A stretch of DNA of 64,000 bases, from the NCBI RefSeq assembly GCF_005780185.1, contig NZ_VBUI01000005.1, forward strand, positions 62,001 to 126,000. Direction: 5' to 3'. The notes under the pieces are model-generated. The model was not told the DNA's origin, did no database searches, and saw only the letters and a list, made by a program, of their open reading frames with translations. This stretch comes from Halomonas urmiana. Lineage in GTDB: Bacteria; Pseudomonadota; Gammaproteobacteria; Pseudomonadales; Halomonadaceae. The stretch's first letter is position 1; the number at the start of each line of letters is the position of its first letter. This document shows, piece after piece, positions 26,789-35,380 of the stretch. The position numbers and the translations under genes were made by a program.

Positions 26789-27567
26789 TAGCGCGCCTGG
26801 ATCACTCCACCCTGCCACACCAGCAGCTCGCCCGGCACCATGCGCACCCAATCCTCGTTGTCGGTGAGCGGCTCGGTGGCGATCACCGAGACCACGTCGT
26901 CGGCGGTGGTGTGTTCGGCGAAGTTCACCGTCAGCTCGGCATCCGACAGGCTCGCCCGCCCGAAGGGCGCCCGGCGGGTGATGTGCGCCAGTTTGGTGGA
27001 GCAGAAGGTGTAGAGATAGTCGCCGTCGGCCAGCAGCAGGTTGAACACCCCCAGGCCGCGCAGCCGTTCGCAGAGCCCGTGCAGCATCGACCAGAGGGCC
27101 TCGCGCTGCCGGTCATCGGCGGGCGGCTCGGGAAAGGCCCCGCGCAGCTCGCCGAGCAGCCAGCAGAAGGCGTGCTCGCTGTCGGTGCTGCCCACCGGGC
27201 GGTAGAAGGAGTGCGGCAGGGCCTGCCAGTCGGCCAGCTGACCGTTATGCGCATAGCACCAGGGACGCCCCCACATCTCGCGCACGAAGGGGTGCGTGTT
27301 GGCCAGGCGCACCTGGCCGACGTTGGCCTGGCGGATATGGCTGATGACAATGTTCGACTTGATGGGGTAGTCGCAGATCAGCCGGGCGATGGGCGAGTGT
27401 ACCGAGGGGTGCGGGTCGCGAAAGTCGCGGTAGCCGCCCTCCTCGTAGAAGGCGATGCCCCAGCCGTCGCGATGCGGCCCGGTCCCGCCGCCCCGGTGCA
27501 GGAAGCCGGTGAAGCTGAAGCAGATATCCGTGGGCACGTTGGCACTCATGCCCAGAAGCTCACACAT
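26779..27567 (-). CDS. Class II glutamine amidotransferase (YafJ type)
   Basis: The 262-residue protein starts Met-Cys, so Cys2 becomes the N-terminal nucleophile of an Ntn-type glutaminase after Met removal. Further active-site regions are RDGWGIAFYE, the SHIRQANVG strand and the YAHNGQL loop. It matches the YafJ-like single-domain family of unknown acceptor, related to EgtC of ergothioneine synthesis. It overlaps the upstream VWA gene by 8 bases. No ergothioneine genes are nearby, so the substrate is unknown. Confidence 0.88.
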   Translation of the reverse strand: MCELLGMSANVPTDICFSFTGFLHRGGGTGPHRDGWGIAFYEEGGYRDFRDPHPSVHSPIARLICDYPIKSNIVISHIRQANVGQVRLANTHPFVREMWGRPWCYAHNGQLADWQALPHSFYRPVGSTDSEHAFCWLLGELRGAFPEPPADDRQREALWSMLHGLCERLRGLGVFNLLLADGDYLYTFCSTKLAHITRRAPFGRASLSDAELTVNFAEHTTADDVVSVIATEPLTDNEDWVRMVPGELLVWQGGVIQARYKT

Positions 27568-29404
27568 GGGGTTCCTCCCGGCGTAGGGGGCGCCGCGCCT
27601 GGCGGCGCCGAATCAGGCGGATGACCAGCAGCAGCAGGAGCAGCGCCGCCAGCGCGCCCCACAGGCGCGGATCGCGACGATGCTCGTGCCAGAGGCGCTC
27701 AAGGCCCGGCCAGCCCGCCCGCCAGAGCGCCCGGGCCGCTTCCGGCAGGCGGTTGACCCACGCGACGAAGCGGTCGGCGGCGGGCTCGGCGCCCACCTCG
27801 GGCGGCGGTACGGCGTCGCTACCGCGCGGATCGGCGAGGGTCTCGGTGGCAAGCGTCGGGCCGGCCACGTCGGCGAGCTCGATGCCGAGGCGGCCATCGG
27901 GATGGAGCACCAGGCGCGGCAGGGAGAGCGTCTGGCGCTCGCCGTCGAGCTCGACGGTGGCCTCCAGTAGCAGGGGCAGACTCAGCGAGGGATCGAGGTC
28001 GGGCAGCGCGAGGTGCCAGCGCGTCTCCCCCACCGCTTCGGCCTCGAGGCGCTCGCCCTGCAGCTCGCCGTGGATCTCGGTGTTGTCGCGGTTGAGGCCC
28101 GGGTGTTCGGCGGCCAGGACCACCCGCCCGGCCTGGGGACGATGGATGGCCCCGATGGCCGGCAGCACGTTCACGGCCTGGGCCCTTTGCCGCTGGAACG
28201 CCTCGCTCTCGGCGCGGATCACCAGGCGGGCGTTGCCGGTCAGCGCCGGCGCCGGCAGGCGCCCACGATAGCGCCCCGCCTCAGGCTCGAGCACGACGCG
28301 AGACTGCACCTCGCCCTGGGCGTCCTGCAGCGTCACCGACAGCGCCAGGTCCTCGCCGCCCTCGAAGGGCCCGCCGTCGTGGGTGATCCACGCCTCCACC
28401 GGCACGTCGAAGCCGCGATAGAGGGTGGTAGGCAGGTCGGCGGTGCGCAGGTGCAGCGGGGAGGCGACGTTGATGCGGCTCTCCTCTCCCACGGCGCCAT
28501 CCAGGCGCCACTCGCCGGCCTGGGGATCCGGCACCCGGATCAGGTCGAAGCGTGATCCCGCCTGCCAGCGGATGTCGTCGGGCGCGTCCTCGGCCCGGTA
28601 GCGCATGCCATCCGGGGCGATCAGGGTCAGGGGCTCGTCGTCGGGCTCATGGAAGATCAGCGCCGAGAAGGTCTCCACGCCGTCATCGATGACGAAGCGC
28701 CCCTCGTCCAGGGGTACCTGGTCGGCGGGGAAGATACGCTCGACGATGTCCAGGAAGGCACCCAGCAGGCCCTCGGGGCTCTCGGCCAGCGCCGCCAGCC
28801 CGCCGGTGGACTGGGCCAGGCGCTCCACCAGGGCCAGGTCGGCCTCGCTGGAAAAGGCGATGGCATGGACCGCCACGCCCTGTTCGGCGAGCTCCTCGGC
28901 CCGCTCCTCGACCAGCCGGCGCCGCGAGGCCCGATCGATGTCGGGCTTGGGACCCCGGCCGGGTGACAGGTCGATCATGCCGTCGGTCAGCAGCACCAGG
29001 TGACGCCAGCCGTTGGCCTCGCCGCGGGAGGCCGCGTTCAGCGCGGCTTCGATGTCGGTGTACTGCTGGTAGGCCCGTAGCGCCGGCGGCAGGGCCAGGG
29101 CCTGCTCTCGCCAGGCCGCATCCACCTCGCCCAGCGGCAGGGGGTTGTCGACCGTCTCGCCGAAGGTCCAGACGCCCGCCCGTGCGCCACTTGGCAGCAG
29201 TGCCACCAGCAGGTCCAGGGCGCTGACGGCCAGCCGGTCAGGGTCGTTGTCCCGCATGCTGCCGGAGACATCGACCACCACCCGGACGTCGGGTCGCTCC
29301 TCGTGCGGCTGGGCCCAGAGCGGGCCGGCCCACAGCCACAGGACCATGCCCACAGCCAGCATCCGAGACAGCCAGCCGATGCGTTCCTTGCCGTACCCAC
29401 TCAT
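27560..29404 (-). CDS. VWA-domain membrane-anchored periplasmic protein
   Basis: The 614-residue protein has a Sec signal (ending near PLWAQ), a von Willebrand A domain at about 35-225 with a complete MIDAS start D-V-S-G-S, then beta-rich domains, and a C-terminal membrane helix (LLLLLLVIRLI) followed by an Arg-rich cytoplasmic tail. The layout suggests a periplasmic metal-dependent adhesion or assembly module. AAGGAGC precedes the ATG at 29404. It lies between a small membrane protein and a glutamine amidotransferase on the same strand. I know no characterised homologue for the whole protein. Confidence 0.8.
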   Translation of the reverse strand: MSGYGKERIGWLSRMLAVGMVLWLWAGPLWAQPHEERPDVRVVVDVSGSMRDNDPDRLAVSALDLLVALLPSGARAGVWTFGETVDNPLPLGEVDAAWREQALALPPALRAYQQYTDIEAALNAASRGEANGWRHLVLLTDGMIDLSPGRGPKPDIDRASRRRLVEERAEELAEQGVAVHAIAFSSEADLALVERLAQSTGGLAALAESPEGLLGAFLDIVERIFPADQVPLDEGRFVIDDGVETFSALIFHEPDDEPLTLIAPDGMRYRAEDAPDDIRWQAGSRFDLIRVPDPQAGEWRLDGAVGEESRINVASPLHLRTADLPTTLYRGFDVPVEAWITHDGGPFEGGEDLALSVTLQDAQGEVQSRVVLEPEAGRYRGRLPAPALTGNARLVIRAESEAFQRQRAQAVNVLPAIGAIHRPQAGRVVLAAEHPGLNRDNTEIHGELQGERLEAEAVGETRWHLALPDLDPSLSLPLLLEATVELDGERQTLSLPRLVLHPDGRLGIELADVAGPTLATETLADPRGSDAVPPPEVGAEPAADRFVAWVNRLPEAARALWRAGWPGLERLWHEHRRDPRLWGALAALLLLLLVIRLIRRRQARRPLRREEPHV

Positions 29405-29472
29405 CGAAGCTCCTTGGCCGATCAAGATAGCCGACTAAGTTAGCCGACCACGTCAGACCATCATGGCGCGTA

Positions 29473-29919
29473 TTAGCCGATCACCGGCTCATGGCGTTCG
29501 CCACGGCCGCCGCGGCCGGAAGTAGCGGGCGCTTCGTCGTCCCTATCCACGACGTCATCGTGGCCTTGGGTGTCACGATGGCGACCGCGCCACCACAGCA
29601 GCAGCCCCAGCAGGGCGCCCACGCCGGTCCCTACGGCGACCAGCAGGGTGGCCGGCAGGAAGGTCTCGCGATTGTTCTCGAGGAAGGCCACGGCCGCGAC
29701 CATCACCGCCGGGGCGAACCCGCTGTAGAACTCCCCTTCCTCCAGCAGCGGCAGACGGAAATGGGACGGGGTCCACATCACGCCGGCCACCGCCCAGGTG
29801 ATCACCAGCCGCGGCAACCGCGGCAAAAAGCCCAGCCCCAGGTAGCCGGTCAGCAGTACCACCAGCGACAACACGACATAGACCAGCCATAGTAGGGGCA
29901 TCGAATCCGACATCAGCAT
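29473..29919 (-). CDS. Small multi-helix membrane protein of unknown function
   Basis: This 148-residue protein has about four hydrophobic segments (near 8-30, 33-52, 65-85 and 95-118) and a highly charged tail with several Asp, Arg and Gly. GAGG is placed 5 bases before the ATG at 29919, so I chose it over longer in-frame starts. It lies 68 bases before the VWA gene and is probably in its operon. I do not recognise a family. It is divergent from the oligopeptidase gene. Confidence 0.6.
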   Translation of the reverse strand: MLMSDSMPLLWLVYVVLSLVVLLTGYLGLGFLPRLPRLVITWAVAGVMWTPSHFRLPLLEEGEFYSGFAPAVMVAAVAFLENNRETFLPATLLVAVGTGVGALLGLLLWWRGRHRDTQGHDDVVDRDDEAPATSGRGGRGERHEPVIG

Positions 29920-29990
29920 CACGACCTCGCGAGTTGTGCGTCGACGACGCACGTTCTTGAAAACACACTGAGTATGGTACATCCCGCGCC

Positions 29991-32096
29991 ATGAAAGCAC
30001 AGCCGCCACGTGACAAGGCCCCACCCCTCCCCGCCGACGACCCCGCTACCCGCTTTCGCCATGCCGATGATCCGGCCTGGCACTGGCTGGAGCAGCGCGA
30101 CACCCCGGAGGTCACCGCCTTCCTCGAGGCCGCCAATCAGGAGTCCGATCGCTGGTTCGCGCCGCTGGACGACCTGGTGGAGCGTCTCTATCACGGCCAC
30201 CTAGCGCGCCGGGAACTCGCCGTGAGCGGGCTCAAGACGCCGCTCGATCACTTCACGGTGTGGAGCGAGACGGCGGCCAACGCCGACTATCCGGTCTGGT
30301 GGCGCCATCCTAACGGCCGTCCCGACGCCGCGGAGGCCTTCCTCGACCTGGAAGCCAGGGCCAGCGAGCACGACTTCCTCGAGCTCGGCGACATGGCCCT
30401 CTCCCCGGACGAGGCCTGGCTGGCCTGGACCGAAGACACTCGCGGCGACGAGACCTACACGCTCTACCTCAAGCGCCTGCCGAATGGCGACCCCGCCATG
30501 CTGCTCGAGGAGATCGGCCCCGAGATCGGCTGGGCCGAGGACAATACCACCCTGCTGTTCACCCGCTTCGATGCCACCCAGCGCCCGGAGAGCATCTGGC
30601 GCCTGCCGGTGGCGCAGGGCCAGGCTGGCGAGTCGACGCTGATCCTGCGCGAACACGACCCGGAGTTCTGGCTGGGCCTGGGCAAGACCCGCTCGCGGGA
30701 GTGGCTGATCCTGGAGAGCGCCTCCAAGGACACCAGCGAGAGCCACCTGATTCCCGCCCATGCCCCGGACACGCCGCCCCGCTGCTTCCGCGCCCGGGAG
30801 AGCGGCGTGGAGTATGCGATCGATCATCGTCCCGGCCACTTCTATGTCCTGCATAACCGCCAGGCGATCCACTTCCGCCTGGATCGGATGGCAGCGCGAC
30901 ACCTCGGGGACGCCGATCCCACGCACCACTGGCAGCCGCTCATCGACCACCGCGACGAGGCAACCCTGGAGGGAGTCGACGCCTTCGACTGGGGGCTCGT
31001 CATCACCGAGCGCGACCACCACGAGGCCCAGGTGCATCTGCGCGTGCTCGAGCTGGAGGACGACCACGCCCCCACCCGTGACGAGCGCCTGCCACTGCCC
31101 GAACTGCCCTGCAGCCTGGCGCTGGGCGACGCGCCGCACTTCGCCGACCGGCGTCTGCGGCTGCGCGAGGAGTCCTTCATCCTGCCGGTGACCTGGCTCG
31201 AGCTCGACCTCGACAGCGGCGACCGGCGCCTCCTCAAGCAGCAGCCGGTCCATGGTGACCTGCGACCCGAACAGCTGGCCTGCGAGCGGATCTGGGCGAC
31301 CTCCCACGACGGCGAACGCGTGCCGGTCTCGGTGGTCAGGCGGGCCGATCTCTCCGGCCACCCTCTGCCCACCCTGCTCTACGGCTATGGCGCCTACGGC
31401 GAGGTGCTCGACCCCTGGTTCTCAGTCGCTCGGCTGGAACTGCTGGCGCGCGGGGCGGCCTTCGCCGTAGCCCACGTGCGCGGTGGCGGCGATCGCGGCG
31501 AGCCCTGGTACCTGGCCGGCAAGCTCGAGCACAAGGTCAATAGTTTCCATGACTTCCTCGCTGCCCGCGACGCCCTGGTCGAGAAGGGCCTCAGCGACGG
31601 CGAGCGCATCGCCGCCTACGGCGGCAGTGCCGGTGGCCTGCTGGTCAGCGCCAGCCTCAACCTGGCCCCCGACGCCTTCTGCGCCGCGGTGCTCGACGTG
31701 CCCTTCGTCGACGTGCTGCGCACCATGGAAAACCCCGACCTGCCCTTGACCACCGCGGAGTACACCGAATGGGGCGATCCTCGCGAGCCCGAGGCGCGGC
31801 GCCGCATCCGCGACTACTCACCGCTGGACAACCTCTCGGCCAGGCCCTGGCCGGCGGTCTTCCTGCAGGGCAGCTGGCACGACACCCGGGTGCCCTACTG
31901 GGAGCCGGCCAAGCTCTATGCGCGTCTCAAGGAGCTTGCGCCCGAGCAGCGCCTTGAGGATCACCCCATCCTGCTGAGGACGGACATGTCCGCCGGCCAC
32001 GGCGGCGCCTCGGGGCGCTTCAAGGCCTGGCACGACAATGCCCGCCAGGACGCCTTCATCCTCTGGGCACTGGACCTGGATGGCCGGGAGGCCTGA
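29991..32096 (+). CDS. ptrB: Oligopeptidase B (prolyl oligopeptidase family, S9A)
   Basis: The 701-residue cytoplasmic serine peptidase has an N-terminal beta-propeller (about 75-400) that limits substrates to short peptides and a C-terminal alpha/beta hydrolase domain. The nucleophile is Ser546 in GGSAGGLL, and the catalytic His lies near the end in SAGHGGASGR. The pattern GYGAYGEVLDPWFS is typical of oligopeptidase B, which cuts after Arg and Lys. It starts 71 bases from a divergent membrane-protein gene and ends at a strong hairpin. Confidence 0.93.
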   Translation: MKAQPPRDKAPPLPADDPATRFRHADDPAWHWLEQRDTPEVTAFLEAANQESDRWFAPLDDLVERLYHGHLARRELAVSGLKTPLDHFTVWSETAANADYPVWWRHPNGRPDAAEAFLDLEARASEHDFLELGDMALSPDEAWLAWTEDTRGDETYTLYLKRLPNGDPAMLLEEIGPEIGWAEDNTTLLFTRFDATQRPESIWRLPVAQGQAGESTLILREHDPEFWLGLGKTRSREWLILESASKDTSESHLIPAHAPDTPPRCFRARESGVEYAIDHRPGHFYVLHNRQAIHFRLDRMAARHLGDADPTHHWQPLIDHRDEATLEGVDAFDWGLVITERDHHEAQVHLRVLELEDDHAPTRDERLPLPELPCSLALGDAPHFADRRLRLREESFILPVTWLELDLDSGDRRLLKQQPVHGDLRPEQLACERIWATSHDGERVPVSVVRRADLSGHPLPTLLYGYGAYGEVLDPWFSVARLELLARGAAFAVAHVRGGGDRGEPWYLAGKLEHKVNSFHDFLAARDALVEKGLSDGERIAAYGGSAGGLLVSASLNLAPDAFCAAVLDVPFVDVLRTMENPDLPLTTAEYTEWGDPREPEARRRIRDYSPLDNLSARPWPAVFLQGSWHDTRVPYWEPAKLYARLKELAPEQRLEDHPILLRTDMSAGHGGASGRFKAWHDNARQDAFILWALDLDGREA

Positions 32097-32121
32097 TGCC
32101 TCGATGACAGCGCCCTGACGG

Positions 32122-32149
32122 CAGGGACCCGGTCGCGGCCGGGTCCCTG
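32122..32149. terminator. Bidirectional hairpin between convergent genes
   Basis: CAGGGACCCGG (32122-32132) pairs with CCGGGTCCCTG (32139-32149), an 11-bp perfect stem with a 6-base loop, between the oligopeptidase gene (plus) and the repeat-protein gene (minus). Confidence 0.65.
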
Positions 32150-32179
32150 TGACTTGTGCGTGAAGCGAGTAGTCCGGGA

Positions 32180-33007
32180 TCAGCCGCCGGCACCTCCCGC
32201 TGCTCCGCCACCGGCACCGCCGCCGGAACCGCCACCCGAGCCGCCGCCGGAACCGCCACCCGAGCCGCCGCCGGAACCGCCGCCGGAACCGCCACCCGAG
32301 CCGCCGCCGGAACCGCCACCCGAGCCGCCGCCGGAACCGCCACCCGAGCCGCCGCCGGAACCGCCACCCGAGCCACCGCCGGAACCGCCACCCGAGCCGC
32401 CGCCCCCACCGCCGGAATGAATCAGGCCGTCGTCACCGCTGCCGTCGTCGATGCCGTCATCCGTTCCATCATCGGAGCCATCATCCGCTCCATCATCGGA
32501 CCCGTCGTCCGCTCCATCATCGCTGCCGTCGTCCGCTCCATCATCGGACCCGTCGTCCGCTCCATCATCGCTGCCGTCGTCCACTCCATCATCGGACCCA
32601 TCATCCGTTCCATCATCGGACCCATCATCCGTTCCATCATCGGACCCATCGTCCGCTCCATCATCGCTGGCGTTGTCGCTGGCGTTGTCGCTGGCGTTGT
32701 CGCTGGCGGCCAGCACGATATCGCTGCCGTCACGCGCACTGGAAAGCCCCGTGTCGCGCTCCCCGGCGCTCGGCGGATAGAGCAGCAGCAGCTCTTCGGG
32801 ACTCTGCCGCGTCGGCAGCCACGACTGCAGCTGCGCCATCTCCTGGTCGTCGAGCACTCGGCCCTCGTTCATGAGGTCGTTGAACATCGCCGCCATCTCG
32901 TCATCGCTGAGCGTGTCGCCGCTCCACGAGGAGGACTGCGCCGCGACGCCGGACGAGGCCAGGGCGCCCACCGCCATGGCCAGCGCTAGCTTCCTGAAAC
33001 CTTTCAT
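32180..33007 (-). CDS. Secreted Asp-Gly / Gly-Ser repeat protein of unknown function
   Basis: The 275-residue product starts with a Sec signal (cleavage near VAA-Q, residue 23). It then has a short globular-looking part (about 25-100), three DNAS repeats, about nine repeats of the 8-residue unit DDGSDDGA/T (about 113-195), and some 16 GGGS units to a Gly/Ala end. The ATG at 33007 follows GGGGGAGCG. The acidic repeats could bind calcium, but no standard RTX or thrombospondin motif is exact. The Gly-Ser part should be disordered. No cell-wall anchor or neighbour hints at function. Confidence 0.75.
   Translation of the reverse strand: MKGFRKLALAMAVGALASSGVAAQSSSWSGDTLSDDEMAAMFNDLMNEGRVLDDQEMAQLQSWLPTRQSPEELLLLYPPSAGERDTGLSSARDGSDIVLAASDNASDNASDNASDDGADDGSDDGTDDGSDDGTDDGSDDGVDDGSDDGADDGSDDGADDGSDDGADDGSDDGADDGSDDGTDDGIDDGSGDDGLIHSGGGGGGSGGGSGGGSGGGSGGGSGGGSGGGSGGGSGGGSGGGSGGGSGGGSGGGSGGGSGGGSGGGAGGGAAGGAGG
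32203..32412. repeat. In-gene tandem repeat encoding Gly-Gly-Gly-Ser units
   Basis: The plus strand is built from repeated blocks of GCCGCCGGAACCGCCACCCGA type, with units of 12 and 24 bases, which the minus strand reads as GGGS. Near-identical units favour slippage, so copy number may vary between strains. Confidence 0.9.
32440..32710. repeat. In-gene tandem repeat encoding Asp-Asp-Gly-Ser-type units
   Basis: Blocks of 24 bases (CCGTCGTCCGCTCCATCATCG type) recur with a few third-base differences and encode DDGSDDGA/T on the minus strand. Three 12-base copies encoding DNAS stand at the 32660-32710 end. Sequence identity between units is high, which suggests recent expansion. Confidence 0.9.
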
Positions 33008-33255
33008 GATCGCTCCCCCTTGATCCCGTACCTCTCGACACCCGACGTCGATGCGTCGAGCAAATATGCCCATGCCGGACAACAAACTGTTACACATAGC
33101 AAAGCATCGTCTCCGCCGGTGGGCGGCGCCATAGGACGAAGCCATGAAACCACGGCAGCAAGGGGATGAGCCTGGACGCCCACCGGCGTATGAGGCGTCT
33201 CAGGCATGAAGTGGAGGCGGTACACCCCGCTGAAGGGATGGGCGAGGTGGCGACG

Positions 33256-33705
33256 TCAGCCGTCGATGGGCAGGATGGCGATGATGTGCGCCTCGAGTTC
33301 CTCCTCGGGCACCTCGCGCTGGGAGACGGCGAAGCTGCGCACGCTGATGCCCTTGCGGTGCATTCGTTCGGGCCCACCGGCGATCAGTGGATGCCAAGCG
33401 GCCAGCTTGCGGCCCTCCGCGACCCGGCGGTAGGCACAGGACTTGGGCAGCCAGCGGAAGTCGTCGATGCGCTCGGGCGTCAACTGCGTGCAGTCCGGCA
33501 CCTTCTCGAACCGATGGGCATAGTCGCCGCAGCGACAGCTCGGGATATCCAGCAGCTCACAGGCGACATTGAGCACCGCCAGGTCGCCGCTCTCCTCATC
33601 CTGGAACTTGAGCAGACAGCACTGGCCGCAACCGTCGCAGAGCGCCTCCCACTCCTCGTCGGTGAGCTCCTCCAGATCGAAGCGCTCCCAGAATCGTTCT
33701 CTCAT
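33256..33705 (-). CDS. ycgN: YcgN family cysteine-cluster protein (UPF0260)
   Basis: The 149-residue protein has the cysteine-cluster pattern C-DGC-GQCC near residues 23-30, with more cysteines at about 50 (ACELLDIPSCRCGDY) and 90 (PKSCAYR). The family may bind zinc or an iron-sulfur centre, but its function is unknown. In Pseudomonas relatives it lies near rnd and ycgL as here. The 248-base stretch upstream, shared with the repeat-protein gene, shows no other feature. Confidence 0.9.
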   Translation of the reverse strand: MRERFWERFDLEELTDEEWEALCDGCGQCCLLKFQDEESGDLAVLNVACELLDIPSCRCGDYAHRFEKVPDCTQLTPERIDDFRWLPKSCAYRRVAEGRKLAAWHPLIAGGPERMHRKGISVRSFAVSQREVPEEELEAHIIAILPIDG

Positions 33706-33850
33706 GCTCTCTCCTGTCCCTCTTGGGGCCTTGGCAAGGCGCCACTCGCCGGTATTGCCGGCCCGAACTCGCCGTGTCGTTGGGCATCCGGCGGGGGTCA
33801 GCGTCTTTCACGCGGCCGCGGGCGCGACCCAGCGAGAGCCGCGCGGCCCC

Positions 33851-33876
33851 GGGCGCGATACTCGTTTATCGCGCCC
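33851..33876. terminator. Hairpin downstream of ycgL
   Basis: GGGCGCGATA (33851-33860) and TATCGCGCCC (33867-33876) form a 10-bp perfect stem with a 6-base loop. The second arm is repeated at 33893-33902 within a tandem duplication, so two alternative stems are possible. Confidence 0.5.
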
Positions 33877-33916
33877 GATGCCGCGCGAGGTTTATCGCGC
33901 CCGATGCCGCGCGAGG
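33865..33916. repeat. Tandem duplication of a 26-base unit after ycgL
   Basis: Two exact copies (33865-33890 and 33891-33916) of a unit starting TTTATCGCGCCCGATGCCGC lie directly after the ycgL stop. The unit contains one arm of the neighbouring hairpin. Confidence 0.9.
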
Positions 33917-34228
33917 CTAGTAACGTGCCTCGGTCGGGGTGCGGTAGAGGTCGAGCAGATAATCCTCCTTGGCCGGCGGCATCTGCAGGTAGTAGCCCTT
34001 CTCGCGGATGGCGGCCATGACATCGGCGGCCTGCGCCCGCCCCATCTTCTTATCCGGGGTGAGGATCAGGGTCATGGCGGATATCGGCCTGCCGAAGTGT
34101 CCCAACAGCGCCTCGGGCACCTCGTCGAGCCCCCGGCGCTTGTCCACGTAGAGGTACATCCCCTCCTTGGACGGGCTCTTGAAGATCTCGCAGAGCAGCT
34201 TGTCGCCGCGCATCCGGTCGTCGCTCAT
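33917..34228 (-). CDS. ycgL: YcgL domain protein
   Basis: The 103-residue protein matches the YcgL family: a short alpha/beta fold with KSPSKEGMYLYVDKRRGLDEVP near residues 17-38 and GRPISAMTLIL in the middle. Its function is unknown. The ATG overlaps the rnd stop by 4 bases (34225-34228), so the two are translationally coupled; the rnd-ycgL pairing is conserved in gammaproteobacteria. Confidence 0.92.
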   Translation of the reverse strand: MSDDRMRGDKLLCEIFKSPSKEGMYLYVDKRRGLDEVPEALLGHFGRPISAMTLILTPDKKMGRAQAADVMAAIREKGYYLQMPPAKEDYLLDLYRTPTEARY

Positions 34229-35352
34229 CGTGATGCCTCCTCGAGGGCCGCGGTCAGGCCCGTCGCCAGTCGCTCCCCGCGCCAGCCGCCGGGCAGGGGC
34301 AGCGGCTGCCCCCTCAGGTCGGCACTCACCAGGGCTTCGAGCTCGCGCCGCTTGAGCAGCACTTCGGGCGCGACGCCCAGCGCCTTGGCCTCGGCATTGA
34401 CCACCGTCTTCAAGGCCTTGAGACGTTTCTTGAACTCGGGCGTCATCGGCGAGAGCGGTGCCGGCGGCAGCGCGTCCTCGTCGACCTTGAGCGCCTCGCG
34501 CACCAGCCTCAGCAGGTCGTCGCCCTCGCGCTTGATCAGCCCGGGCTTGAGGTCCTCGACGCGTGCCAGCTCGAAGCGGTTCTCCGGCAGCTGCTCGGCG
34601 ATGGCGTAGAGCAGACGGTCGGGGACCAGCCAGCCCCGCGGTACATCGCGACGCCGGGCCTCGCCCTCGCGCCAGATGGTCAGGCGCCGATAGGCTTCTA
34701 CCTGGCGCGGCGAGAGCCGCCAGAGCTGGCGATGACGCAGGTACCATTGACCGTCGGCGGTCTCGCTGCGCGTCGCCTGGGCGACCAGGGCGGCGCAGTC
34801 GGCCTCGACCCAGGCCATGCGGCCCTGATGCTCGAGAGAGGCGCGCTGCTGCTCCCAGACCTCGAGCAGGAAGACCACGTCCAGGGCCGCGTAGCGCTGC
34901 TGGGACTCCGAGAGCGGGCGCAGCAGCCAATTGGAGCGGGTCTCGTCCTTGGGCAGAGTCTCGCCGGTCCAGTGCTCCACCAGCTTTTGGTAGCCCATCG
35001 ACGGCACCTCGCCAAGCAGCGACTGGGCGACTTGGGTATCCACCAGGGGGGCTACGGGTACCCCGGCCCAGTGGGCAAAGACCTCGAGGTCCTCGCTCGA
35101 GGCGTGCAGCAGCTTCAACGGCCCCTCGGCCAGCAGGCGACGAAAGGCCTCGGTGCATGCCACCTCCTGGGGATCGATCAGGAAAGCCGGGCCGCCGGCG
35201 GCGAACTGGATCAGCGCCGGCACCGGATGGAAGGTGTTCTCGCGAAAGAACTCGGTGTCCAGGGCGATGACGTCGGCCGTGGCCACTTCGGCACAGGCAG
35301 TGTCCAGGGCGGCGGGGGTATCGATCCAGCGAATCTCGGGGTTCAGGGTCAT
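34225..35352 (-). CDS. rnd: Ribonuclease D
   Basis: RNase D is a 3-to-5-prime exoribonuclease that trims tRNA precursors and other stable RNAs. The 375-residue protein begins with a DEDD exonuclease domain (first Asp and Glu in IALDTEFFRENTF, later YAALDVVFL), followed by an HRDC domain (about 210-290) and a second helical domain. No unusual features were seen. ycgL follows with a 4-base overlap. Confidence 0.95.
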   Translation of the reverse strand: MTLNPEIRWIDTPAALDTACAEVATADVIALDTEFFRENTFHPVPALIQFAAGGPAFLIDPQEVACTEAFRRLLAEGPLKLLHASSEDLEVFAHWAGVPVAPLVDTQVAQSLLGEVPSMGYQKLVEHWTGETLPKDETRSNWLLRPLSESQQRYAALDVVFLLEVWEQQRASLEHQGRMAWVEADCAALVAQATRSETADGQWYLRHRQLWRLSPRQVEAYRRLTIWREGEARRRDVPRGWLVPDRLLYAIAEQLPENRFELARVEDLKPGLIKREGDDLLRLVREALKVDEDALPPAPLSPMTPEFKKRLKALKTVVNAEAKALGVAPEVLLKRRELEALVSADLRGQPLPLPGGWRGERLATGLTAALEEASR

Positions 35353-35380
35353 GCAGGGTTCCGACAGCAGGGGAAAAGGT

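Noticed and set aside
29573..30136. Alternative minus-strand frame across the start of the oligopeptidase gene
   Set aside because: It overlaps two better-supported genes in other frames and shows Arg/Gly/Ala shadow composition.
32154..32420. A plus-strand frame encoding a PPPE repeat protein
   Set aside because: It is the reverse reading of the GGGS-coding repeat; it has no ribosome-binding site or unique region, while the minus strand has a signal peptide and a good start.
32203..32710. Possible CRISPR array from the regular repeats
   Set aside because: Units are 12-24 bases, directly adjacent with no unique spacers, and keep a coding frame; no cas genes are nearby.
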